Of a stretch of DNA of 6,560 nucleotides, positions 1 through 5,626 are shown one piece after another (the first letter of the stretch is position 1; each line of letters opens with the position of its first letter). The position numbers were made by a program, and so were the translations under genes. Under the pieces are notes generated by a model. That model was not told where the DNA came from and did no database searches. It saw only the letters and a program-made list of their open reading frames with translations. The DNA is taken from contig JACZVB010000083.1 of assembly GCA_022572865.1 (NCBI GenBank), positions 1 through 6,560 of the forward strand, read 5' to 3'. This stretch comes from Chloroflexota bacterium. Lineage in GTDB: Bacteria > Chloroflexota > Dehalococcoidia > Plut-88900.

Positions 1-1307
1 CCCAGTTCAACTCCCTCCATAGTGACCCAGGGACCCAAGCCCCCAGCTGGTTGCGGAGGATCCGTGAGGAAGCCATCACCCGCTTCAAGGAGACAGGGTT
101 CCCCACTCCCCGTGATGAAGACTGGAAATACACCAACGTCGCCCCCATAGCCAGGGCCAGGTTCGTCCCATCGTGGGAGTGTAGCAACGGCCGCCGGCCC
201 CTGGCCGGGGTCACCGCCTCGACAGCGAAGTCCCACGGGTGGATCGAGCTGGCTTTTGTAGGCGGGGACTTCGCCCCGGCCCTTTCATCGGTGCCTGAAC
301 TGCCCCCAGGGGCCAGGGTCATGAGCCTGGCCTCGGCCCTCGTCCAGGAGGCCGACCTGGTCCAACCCCACCTGGCCCGGTACGCTGATCTCCGAGAGAA
401 CGGCTTCGTGGCCCTCAACACCGCCTTCATCAGGGATGGTGCCTTCATCTACGTGCCCAAAGGCGTTACCCTGGATGCCACGGTCCACATTCTGTTCTCG
501 GCTTCTACAGGCGGCGAGGCCACCGTCTCTTATCCCAGGAACCTGATAATCCTGGCAGAGGGCAGCCGCGCATCGGTAATGGAGAGCTACGAGGGCCCGG
601 GTCAAGGGCCCTATTTCACCAATGCGGTCACCGAGGTGGTCCTGGGCCCCGGGGCCCGGCTGGATTACTACAGGCTCCAGGGTGAGGGGCGGGAAGCCTA
701 CCATGTCAGCGCCACCCGGGTGGAACAGGGTCAGGACAGCCGGTTCACCTCCTTCTACATGGACCTGGGCGGCCGCCTGGGGAGGAATGATCTCAAGGTC
801 TCCCTGGGAGCAGAGGGCGGCTCCTGCAGCCTGAACGGCCTTTACCTGATCGGCGACCAGCAGCATATCGATAATCACACCACCGTAGACCACCAGAGCT
901 CCTTTACTCCCAGCCGGCAGCTTTACAAAGGGATCCTAGATGGGCACTCTCGGGCGGTATTCAACGGGAAGATCATCGCCAGAAAGGGCACACACCAGGT
1001 GGACGCCCATCAGACCAACAAGAACCTTCTGATCTCCGAAGACTCCCAGGTGAGCACGAAGCCCCAGTTAGAGATATTCGCCGATGACCTTAAATGCACC
1101 CACGGGGCCACCGTCGGCCAGCTGGATGAGGAGGCGCTCTTCTACCTGAACAGCCGGGGCATCGGACAGGAAGCGGCACGGCTGTTCCTCACCTACGGTT
1201 TCGCTCAGGGTGTTCTTTCCCAGATCGAGTCCGACGAGATCCGCCGGCTTTTTGAAGGCCTTACCCAGGAGCGGCTTCAGGTCAAGACCAAGGTCCTTAC
1301 TACATGA
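1..1307 (+). CDS. sufD: Fe-S cluster assembly protein SufD (5' partial)
   Basis: SufD is a non-catalytic subunit of the cytosolic SufBCD scaffold, on which Fe-S clusters are built before transfer to apoproteins. The N-terminal block RDEDWKYTN (codons from 111) is typical of SufD rather than SufB. The C-terminal core has KPQLEIFADDLKCTHGAT (from 1059), including the conserved His at 1101-1103, followed by GQLDEEALFYLNSRG, the beta-helix core and C-terminal helices of the SufB/SufD family. A TTG at 51 could be called as start, but the frame is open back to base 3 and reads ...APSWLRRIREEA. That Trp-Leu-Arg segment normally precedes the WKYT block, so the true start lies upstream of the window. 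About 434 residues are visible, close to the usual full length, so little is missing. The stop is TGA at 1305-1307, and sufS follows after 9 bases. Family assignment is firm. Confidence 0.95.
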   Translation, partial: QFNSLHSDPGTQAPSWLRRIREEAITRFKETGFPTPRDEDWKYTNVAPIARARFVPSWECSNGRRPLAGVTASTAKSHGWIELAFVGGDFAPALSSVPELPPGARVMSLASALVQEADLVQPHLARYADLRENGFVALNTAFIRDGAFIYVPKGVTLDATVHILFSASTGGEATVSYPRNLIILAEGSRASVMESYEGPGQGPYFTNAVTEVVLGPGARLDYYRLQGEGREAYHVSATRVEQGQDSRFTSFYMDLGGRLGRNDLKVSLGAEGGSCSLNGLYLIGDQQHIDNHTTVDHQSSFTPSRQLYKGILDGHSRAVFNGKIIARKGTHQVDAHQTNKNLLISEDSQVSTKPQLEIFADDLKCTHGATVGQLDEEALFYLNSRGIGQEAARLFLTYGFAQGVLSQIESDEIRRLFEGLTQERLQVKTKVLTT

Positions 1308-1316
1308 GGAGATGTG

Positions 1317-2591
1317 ATGGCCGGTCCCGCTAAAATCGAAGTCCCAGAGGGGCTGGGAATGCCCCTGGATGAGAGGGCCGTCCAAAAGCTGAGGGAGGAC
1401 TTCCCTATCCTGAAGCAGCTGGTCCATGGGAAGCCCCTGGTGTACCTGGACAACGCCGCCACCAGCCAGAAACCCCGGCAGGTCATCGATGCCATCACCA
1501 ACTATTACGAGTCCTACAACTCCAACGTCCATCGTGGGCTGCACGCGCTGAGCGAGCAGGCCACCCAGGCCTATGAAGGGGCCCGGGGCATCGTCCGGAG
1601 CTTCCTCAACGCCGCGGAGGACAGGGAGATAGTCTTTGTTAAAGGGACCACGGAGGGCATCAATCTGGTCGCCAGCAGCTATGGCAGGGCCCACCTACAA
1701 CAGGGTGATGAGATCATCATATCGGAGATGGAGCACCACTCCAACATCGTCCCGTGGCAGATCCTATGCGAGGAGAAGGGCGCAGTCCTGAGGGTAGTGC
1801 CCTTCAACGACGATGGAGAGCTTCTGCTGGACGAATACGAGAGGATGCTGGGCCCGCGGACCAAGCTGGTATCCATGACCTATATCTCCAATGCCCTGGG
1901 CACGGTGAACCCGGTGAAGAGCATAATCGAGATAGCCCATGAGCGGGGTGTGCCGGTCCTGATAGACGGAGCCCAGGCGGTCCCCCACCGCCCCGTGGAT
2001 GTTCAAGACCTGGATTGCGACTTCTTTGTCTTCTCGAGTCACAAAGTCTTCGGCCCCACTGGCATGGGCATCCTCTATGGGAAAGCCGAAATACTGGACT
2101 CGATGCCTCCCTACCAGGGCGGCGGGGACATGATAAGGTCGGTGACCTTCGAGAAGACCACCTATAACGACTTGCCCTACAAGTTCGAGGCCGGGACCCC
2201 CAACGTGGCCGGGGCCATCGGCCTGGGAGCCGCCCTGGAATACGTCAGCCGGATCGGCATGAACAACATAGCGGAGTACGAGGAGTCGCTTCTCTCCTAT
2301 GCCACCGAAGCCCTGTCCTCCATAGAGGGGGTGCGGATCATAGGCACCGCCAGCCAGAAAGCGGGGGTCCTCTCCTTCCTCCTGGACCAGGTCCACGCCC
2401 ACGACGTGGGCACCGTCCTTGACACCGAGGGTGTAGCCATCCGCACGGGGCACCACTGCGCCCAGCCGGTCATGAAACACTACGGAATCGCGGCCACCGC
2501 CAGGGCGTCCCTGGCCTTCTACAATACCAGAGCGGACATAGATGCCCTGGTGAAGGGCCTGGACAAGGTCATCGAGGTCTTCACTCTATGA
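1317..2591 (+). CDS. sufS: Cysteine desulfurase SufS
   Basis: This is a PLP-dependent group II cysteine desulfurase. It converts L-cysteine to L-alanine and leaves a persulfide on its active-site Cys, supplying sulfur for Fe-S cluster assembly in the cytosol. The 424-residue protein shows YLDNAATSQKP near residue 43, EMEHHSNIVPWQ near 138 (cofactor-stacking His), LIDGAQ near 215 (Asp that contacts the PLP ring), FSSHKVFGPTG with the Schiff-base Lys243 (codon 2043), and RTGHHCAQP with the catalytic Cys381 (codon 2457). The RTGHHC signature separates SufS from IscS/NifS. I chose ATG 1317 over the in-frame GTG 1314 because GAGGAG at 1306-1311 then has 5-base spacing. It lies 9 bases after sufD and overlaps sufU by four bases, so it is co-transcribed and probably translationally coupled. 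The adjacent sufU implies SufU, not SufE, as its sulfur acceptor. Confidence 0.97.
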   Translation: MAGPAKIEVPEGLGMPLDERAVQKLREDFPILKQLVHGKPLVYLDNAATSQKPRQVIDAITNYYESYNSNVHRGLHALSEQATQAYEGARGIVRSFLNAAEDREIVFVKGTTEGINLVASSYGRAHLQQGDEIIISEMEHHSNIVPWQILCEEKGAVLRVVPFNDDGELLLDEYERMLGPRTKLVSMTYISNALGTVNPVKSIIEIAHERGVPVLIDGAQAVPHRPVDVQDLDCDFFVFSSHKVFGPTGMGILYGKAEILDSMPPYQGGGDMIRSVTFEKTTYNDLPYKFEAGTPNVAGAIGLGAALEYVSRIGMNNIAEYEESLLSYATEALSSIEGVRIIGTASQKAGVLSFLLDQVHAHDVGTVLDTEGVAIRTGHHCAQPVMKHYGIAATARASLAFYNTRADIDALVKGLDKVIEVFTL

Positions 2592-3040
2592 ACGATCTCT
2601 CTGACCTGTACCAGCAGGCGGTCCTGGACCACAACAGAAAGCCTCGCAACTTCCGTCGTCTCCCAGACCCCGATGGTACTGCCGAGGGCTACAATCCACT
2701 CTGCGGCGACCTCATCAACGTCGATGTCAAGATGGACGGAGATGTCATCAGGGAGATCGGGTTTGAAGGGGGTGGATGCGCCATCTCCAAAGCCTCCGCC
2801 TCCATGATGACCGAGGTGGTGAAGGGGATGACCAGGGATGAGGCCAGGGAGTTCTTCGACTCCTTCCGCACCGCCGTAACCGAGGGCATCGACTTCTTCG
2901 AGGCGATAGACAAGCTGGGCAAGCTGGCGGCCCTGACCGGCGTCAGTGAGTTCCCGGCCCGGGTCAAGTGCGCGGTGCTGGCCTGGCACACCCTGCGGGC
3001 CGCCCTGGATGGCAACAAGGCCAACGTCACCACGGAGTAA
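2588..3040 (+). CDS. sufU: SufU, sulfur acceptor/relay for SufS
   Basis: SufU is an IscU-fold protein. In Gram-positive-type Suf systems it is a zinc-dependent sulfurtransferase that takes the persulfide from SufS and passes it to the SufBCD scaffold. The 150-residue protein has the expected ligand set: Cys39 and Asp41 in NPLCGD, Cys64 in GGGCAIS and Cys128 in ARVKCAVLAWHT. The gap between the second and third Cys (64 residues) is about 20 longer than in IscU, which is the diagnostic SufU insertion, and there is no IscU-type LPPVK motif. The N-terminus LYQQAVLDHNRKPRNF is also family-typical. The start ATG overlaps the sufS stop as ATGA; a weak GAGGT at 2574-2578 inside sufS may serve as ribosome binding site. 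The stop is TAA. It appears to be the last suf gene, since 329 non-coding bases follow. Confidence 0.96.
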   Translation: MNDLSDLYQQAVLDHNRKPRNFRRLPDPDGTAEGYNPLCGDLINVDVKMDGDVIREIGFEGGGCAISKASASMMTEVVKGMTRDEAREFFDSFRTAVTEGIDFFEAIDKLGKLAALTGVSEFPARVKCAVLAWHTLRAALDGNKANVTTE

Positions 3041-3060
3041 CCGTTTCGACCATCCCCCTG

Positions 3061-3086
3061 TCCCCCTTCCTGGCCAGGAAGGGGGA
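3061..3086. repeat. Perfect 26-base palindrome downstream of sufU
   Basis: The arms TCCCCCTTCCTGG (3061-3073) and CCAGGAAGGGGGA (3074-3086) are exact reverse complements. As RNA this gives an 11-bp stem with a GGCC tetraloop, 20 bases after the sufU stop. No T-run follows, so it is not a classical intrinsic terminator, although it could stabilise or end the suf transcript. It looks like a dispersed intergenic palindrome (REP/MITE-like), but dispersal cannot be shown from one window. Confidence 0.8.
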
Positions 3087-3090
3087 GAAT

Positions 3091-3117
3091 GGGGTTTGGG
3101 GGTGTCCCCCAAACCCC
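3091..3117. repeat. Hairpin repeat, 12-bp stem with 3-base loop
   Basis: GGGGTTTGGGGG (3091-3102) pairs perfectly with CCCCCAAACCCC (3106-3117) around a TGT loop. It starts only 4 bases after the 26-base palindrome, so the two form a double-hairpin module. A degenerate relative of its left arm and loop recurs at 3191-3208 (GGTTTGGGGA then ATCCCCCC). The function is unknown; transcript 3' end protection or a mobile palindromic element are both possible. Confidence 0.75.
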
Positions 3118-3235
3118 CGACAATCCCGACAAGCCGGGACTGTACTCCCCGTTTGGAGGAGCTTATTAAGCGGCTTCAGGGGGAAGAACAGGTTTGGGGA
3201 ATCCCCCCACCCTTCCAGTACTGGAAAGACGCACT

Positions 3236-3262
3236 CCACGTTTTAGGGCCCTAATTACGTGG
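3236..3262. repeat. Imperfect palindrome upstream of the candidate promoter
   Basis: The core TTAGGGCCCTAA (3243-3254) is a perfect 12-base palindrome. It is flanked by CCACGT (3236-3241) and ACGTGG (3257-3262), which pair after a small 1-by-2 internal loop. The tract is AT-richer than its surroundings and ends at the promoter, so it could be a regulator site or the boundary of the palindromic cluster. Confidence 0.5.
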
Positions 3263-3276
3263 CGTCTGTTGACGCC
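3261..3276. promoter_or_regulatory. Operator-like inverted repeat over the -35 box
   Basis: GGCGTC (3261-3266) and GACGCC (3271-3276) form a perfect 6-bp inverted repeat with a 4-base spacer. The right half overlaps the candidate -35 hexamer at 3269-3274, the placement expected for a repressor site. A further half-site-like GACGC lies at 3228-3232. The regulator is unknown, and no regulator gene is in the window. Confidence 0.4.
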
Positions 3277-3297
3277 CCAGGCCCCTGGTAATACACT
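3269..3297 (+). promoter_or_regulatory. Candidate sigma70-type promoter for the dehydrogenase genes
   Basis: A -35 hexamer TTGACG (3269-3274, five of six consensus bases) and a -10 hexamer TACACT (3292-3297, four of six) are separated by exactly 17 bases. Transcription would begin near 3303-3305, giving a leader of about 65 bases before the GTG at 3370. It is the only long non-coding stretch upstream of the dehydrogenase pair, which supports a promoter here. It is prediction only. Confidence 0.45.
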
Positions 3298-3308
3298 CTC
3301 GCCAGACC

Positions 3309-3348
3309 CCGGCCTCGGCCCTGTGCTACATGCCAGCCATGAGGCCGG
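3309..3348 (+). promoter_or_regulatory. Leader hairpin in the dehydrogenase 5' UTR
   Basis: CCGGCCTC (3309-3316) pairs perfectly with GAGGCCGG (3341-3348), closing a 24-base loop. The stem ends 7 bases before the ribosome binding site. It could modulate translation or protect the 5' end of the mRNA. It does not resemble a riboswitch class I know, and no T-run follows to make it an attenuator. Confidence 0.4.
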
Positions 3349-3355
3349 TTCGCCT

Positions 3356-3364
3356 GGAGGAGGT
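3356..3364 (+). promoter_or_regulatory. Ribosome binding site fixing the GTG start at 3370
   Basis: GGAGGAGGT has its AGGAGGT core at 3358-3364, five bases before GTG 3370. The neighbouring paralogue has the same 5-base spacing (AAGGAGGT then five bases then ATG). This near-consensus site fixes the start of the first dehydrogenase and shows that its initiation signals are undamaged. Confidence 0.8.
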
Positions 3365-3496
3365 GACCCGTGAAGGCAGCTGTGATGAGGGAGGCCCATG
3401 CCCCTCTGCAGATCGAGGAAGTGCAGATCGACAAGCCCGGGCCCCGAGAGGTGCTGGTCCGCACCGGCGCTACAGGGGTCTGACACAGCAATCTCC

Positions 3497-3514
3497 ACTA
3501 CCTGGAAGGTAAGT
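3497..3514 (+). other. Small hairpin after the in-frame UGA (weak SECIS-like candidate)
   Basis: UACCU (3499-3503) pairs with AGGUA (3507-3511) around a GGA loop; two further pairs form past a bulged A. The loop begins 20 bases after the UGA at 3481-3483. Bacterial SECIS elements are short coding-region hairpins at about this distance, with a G early in the loop, so the geometry fits. Caution: a 5-bp stem is common by chance. The intact cysteine paralogue has its own small hairpin at the equivalent site (GAG-GGG-CTC, 4647-4655), which weakens the case. Confidence 0.2.
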
Positions 3515-4056
3515 ACCACTGTCCCATGCCGGCGGTCCTGGGGGACGAGGCCGCGGGCACCGTCGAGGCCGTGGGCGAAATGGTGTCCTATGTAAGGCCT
3601 GGGGACCGGGTCATCACCTGCCTCTCGGCCTTTTGCGGGACCTGCGACAAATGCCTGGACGGCCAGCCTGCCCTCTGCCGCAACGGCGGCATGCAGAGGG
3701 AGCCGGGCCAGTCACCCCGCCTGAGCAAGGGTGGAGAGCCGTTCTACCAGTTTTCCGATCTATCCACCTTCGCCGAGTACATGCTCGTCCATGAGAACGC
3801 GACGGTGAAGGTGAGAGATGATGTGCCCATCGAGCAGATAGCGCTCATCGGTTGTGGGGTGACCACCGGAGTGGGTGCGGCGCTGAACACGGCCCGGGTG
3901 AGGCCCGGCAGCACCGTGGCCGTCATCGGGTGCGGGGGCGTCGGCCTCAGCGCGGTGAACGGTGCGGCCATCGCCGGCGCGGGCCGGATCATCGCTATCG
4001 ACACCATGGAGACCAAGCTTTCCATAGCCCTTAAGCTGGGAGCCACCGATATCATA

Positions 4057-4101
4057 GATGCCTCGGGCGGCGGAGTCGTGGAGAAGGTGATGAACCTGAC
4101 C
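4057..4101 (+). repeat. 45-base tract identical between the two dehydrogenases (copy 1)
   Basis: This segment is identical, synonymous sites included, to 5199-5243 in the second dehydrogenase. It begins GATGCCTCGG and ends AACCTGACC, encoding DASGGGVVEKVMNLT. The genes are about 25% different in protein elsewhere, so such tracts suggest gene conversion or strong local constraint and could support recombination between the copies. Confidence 0.8.
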
Positions 4102-4498
4102 CGCGGCCTCGGAGTCGATTACTCCTTCGAGGCCATAGGCCTCAAGGAGACGGCGGAGCAGTCATTCGACATGCTGGACCGGGGCGGCGTGGCCACCATC
4201 ATCGGCATGATACCCGAGGGCACCAAGATCCAGCTCGACGGCCCGTCATTTCTCAAGGAGCGGAAGATTCAGGGGAGCAACATGGGCTCCAACAGGTTCC
4301 GCATCGACATGCCCCGGTACGTCGAGTTCTATCTTCAAGGCCGCTTGAAGCTGGATGAGATAGTGTCTAAGAAGATCAGGTTGGAGGAAGTCAACCAGGC
4401 CTTCGAGGATATGAAGGAAGGGCATGTTGCCCGAAGCGTAATCACCTTCGAATGAGGGCCAGGGCCTTGATAGTCTAGGCTCATTTGCAAAGGGGAAG

Positions 4499-4506
4499 AA
4501 GGAGGT
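4499..4506 (+). promoter_or_regulatory. Ribosome binding site fixing the ATG start at 4512
   Basis: AAGGAGGT sits five bases before ATG 4512. It rules out the longer reading from TTG 4485, which would place the ribosome binding site inside the coding region and add nine residues absent from the paralogue. The 56-base gap after the first dehydrogenase shows no terminator or clear promoter, so the two genes are probably co-transcribed. Confidence 0.85.
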
Positions 4507-4511
4507 CGGTC

Positions 4512-5594
4512 ATGAAGGCAGCAGTGATGAGAGAGCCCCACACGCTCCTTGAGATAGAGGAGGTGGAGACAGACAGGCCGGGGCCCCGGGAGGTACTCAT
4601 CCGGACCGGCGCGTCGGGAGTGTGCCACAGCGACCTCCATTATGTCGAGGGGCTCTACACCTGCAAGATGCCCACCATCCTGGGCCACGAGGCCGCGGGC
4701 ACCATCGAGGCGGTGGGGGAGCTGGTCACGTATTTCAGGCCCGGGGACCGGGTCATCACCTGCCTGTCCGTCTTCTGCGGCACCTGTGACAAGTGCCTTA
4801 AAGGCGAGATGGTGAACTGCCGGAGGGTGGGTCTAGTGCGGAGGCCCGACGAACCGCCCCGCCTCCACAAGGGTGACGAGCTTATACACCAGGCCATGAG
4901 TCTCTCCTCCTTCGCTGAGTACATGCTCGTGCATGAGAACGCGGGGGTCAAGGTGGACGACGACGTTCCCATCGAAGTCCAGGCCCTCATCGGTTGCGGC
5001 GTCACCACCGGGGTGGGCGCTGTGCTGAACACGGCGAGGGTCGAGCCCGGAAGCACCGTGGCCATCATCGGGTGTGGGGGCGTCGGCCTCAGCGCGGTGA
5101 ACGGCGCGGCCATCGCCGGCGCGGGCCGGATCATCGCCATCGACGCCGTGGAGGACAAGCTGGCCTTCGCCCAGAAGGTCGGGGCCACCGATGTCATCGA
5201 TGCCTCGGGCGGCGGAGTCGTGGAGAAGGTGATGAACCTGACCGGCGGCCTCGGGGTCGACTACTCCTTCGAGGCCATAGGCAAGAAGGAGACTGCGGAG
5301 CAGGCCTTCGACATGCTGGACAAGGGGGGCACGGCCACCATCATCGGCATGATACCCGAGGGCACCAAGTTCCTGATTGATGGGCCCTCGATCCTGGGAA
5401 GGCATATCCAGGGCAGCAGTATGGGCTCCAACCGGTTCCGCATCGATATGCCCCACTACCTGGAGTTCTATCGCCAGGGCCGCCTGAAACTGGACGAGAT
5501 CATATCCAAGCGGATCAAGCTGGAGGATATCAACGAGGCCTTCGATGATATGCGGGACGCACACCTGGCCCGCAGCGTCATCATGTTCGACTAG
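4512..5594 (+). CDS. Zn-dependent alcohol dehydrogenase, MDR family (class III-like)
   Basis: This is a cytosolic medium-chain dehydrogenase predicted to oxidise an alcohol or reduce an aldehyde with NAD(H). The 360-residue protein has the complete zinc set: catalytic ligands Cys38 (GVCHSD), His59 (GHEAAG) and Cys162 (LIGCGVTTG), and structural ligands Cys89, Cys92, Cys95 and Cys103 (CGTCDKC...C). The Rossmann motif GCGGVG lies near residue 187, and Asp211 in IAID, at the end of the second strand, favours NAD over NADP. The C-terminus resembles class III, NDMA-dependent and mycothiol-linked dehydrogenases, but the true substrate cannot be read from sequence. The start at ATG 4512 is set by a strong ribosome binding site and by alignment with the preceding paralogue. 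The stop is TAG, and an FAD oxidoreductase gene follows after 32 bases. This copy can supply the activity if the upstream copy is dead. Confidence 0.95.
   Translation: MKAAVMREPHTLLEIEEVETDRPGPREVLIRTGASGVCHSDLHYVEGLYTCKMPTILGHEAAGTIEAVGELVTYFRPGDRVITCLSVFCGTCDKCLKGEMVNCRRVGLVRRPDEPPRLHKGDELIHQAMSLSSFAEYMLVHENAGVKVDDDVPIEVQALIGCGVTTGVGAVLNTARVEPGSTVAIIGCGGVGLSAVNGAAIAGAGRIIAIDAVEDKLAFAQKVGATDVIDASGGGVVEKVMNLTGGLGVDYSFEAIGKKETAEQAFDMLDKGGTATIIGMIPEGTKFLIDGPSILGRHIQGSSMGSNRFRIDMPHYLEFYRQGRLKLDEIISKRIKLEDINEAFDDMRDAHLARSVIMFD
5199..5243 (+). repeat. 45-base tract identical between the two dehydrogenases (copy 2)
   Basis: This is the partner of 4057-4101, in direct orientation about 1.14 kb downstream. 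Recombination between the two would fuse the dehydrogenases into one gene and delete the segment between them. Confidence 0.8.
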
Positions 5595-5626
5595 CCATAT
5601 TACGGGGTTCCTCCGAGGAGCAGGGA

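Larger units (their letters stand above)
3041..3369. other. Intergenic region rich in inverted repeats; suf operon end and dehydrogenase leader
   Basis: These 329 bases carry no convincing gene; the short frames crossing them match no family I recognise and depend on low-complexity C/G runs. The first half (3050-3210) is unusually palindromic, with runs of C and G. A second, imperfect copy of the GGTTTGGGG-spacer-CCCCC pattern appears at 3191-3208. A 14-base palindrome, TTCCAGTACTGGAA, lies at 3213-3226. A smaller inverted repeat, TCCCG-N6-CGGGA, spans 3124-3139 and is flanked by ACA/TGT. The second half holds a candidate promoter, operator-like repeat and leader hairpin for the dehydrogenase genes. 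No tRNA or other RNA gene is recognisable. Confidence 0.75.
3370..4455 (+). pseudogene. Zn-type alcohol dehydrogenase (MDR) with in-frame UGA at codon 38; young pseudogene or, less likely, selenoprotein
   Basis: This is a tandem paralogue of the next gene, about 75% identical (88 differences hand-counted over roughly 360 aligned residues). It reads in one frame from GTG 3370 to TGA 4453-4455, except for TGA at 3481-3483. That codon replaces the catalytic-zinc Cys in GVCHSD. Asp41 of that motif is Asn, and the second zinc ligand His59 (GHE) is Asp (GDE), though Glu60 and the third ligand Cys162 remain. The structural-zinc cysteines 89, 92, 95 and 103, the GCGGVG nucleotide motif near 187 and the NAD-selecting Asp211 are present. 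No frameshift occurs, and many differences from the paralogue are conservative, so the protein was under selection until recently. Re-initiation at ATG 3526 would give 309 residues without the first ligand and lacks a good ribosome binding site. Alternatives are a TGC-to-TGA nonsense mutation, an assembly error, or selenocysteine. UGA is a normal stop for sufD and sufS here. Confidence 0.8.

Noticed and set aside
51..53. TTG 51 as the start of sufD
   Set aside because: No ribosome binding site precedes it, and conserved SufD sequence continues upstream in frame to the window edge.
285..893. Long minus-strand open frames opposite sufD, sufS and the dehydrogenases (for example 285-893, 1764-2480 and 4833-5564)
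   Set aside because: They lie antisense to clearly conserved genes, have no recognisable domains, and are expected from GC-rich third positions.
3081..3102. G-quadruplex on the + strand
   Set aside because: Only three G-runs of four or more occur before the sequence turns to C-runs; the hairpin pairing is the better explanation.
3061..3117. Intrinsic terminator for the suf operon
   Set aside because: Both hairpins are strong, but neither is followed by a T-run, so a classical rho-independent terminator is not supported.
2946..3254. Short + strand frames crossing the sufU end and the intergenic repeats
   Set aside because: Their translations are repeat-derived, overlap sufU out of frame, and lack ribosome binding sites or family resemblance.
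3481..3483. UGA reassigned to an amino acid in this organism
   Set aside because: UGA ends sufD, sufS and the first dehydrogenase at normal family lengths, so it works as a stop here.
3526..4455. A 309-residue dehydrogenase starting at ATG 3526
   Set aside because: It would lack the first 52 conserved residues. The nearest purine run is about 16 bases away, while a strong ribosome binding site and homologous N-terminus lie at 3356-3480 in the same frame.
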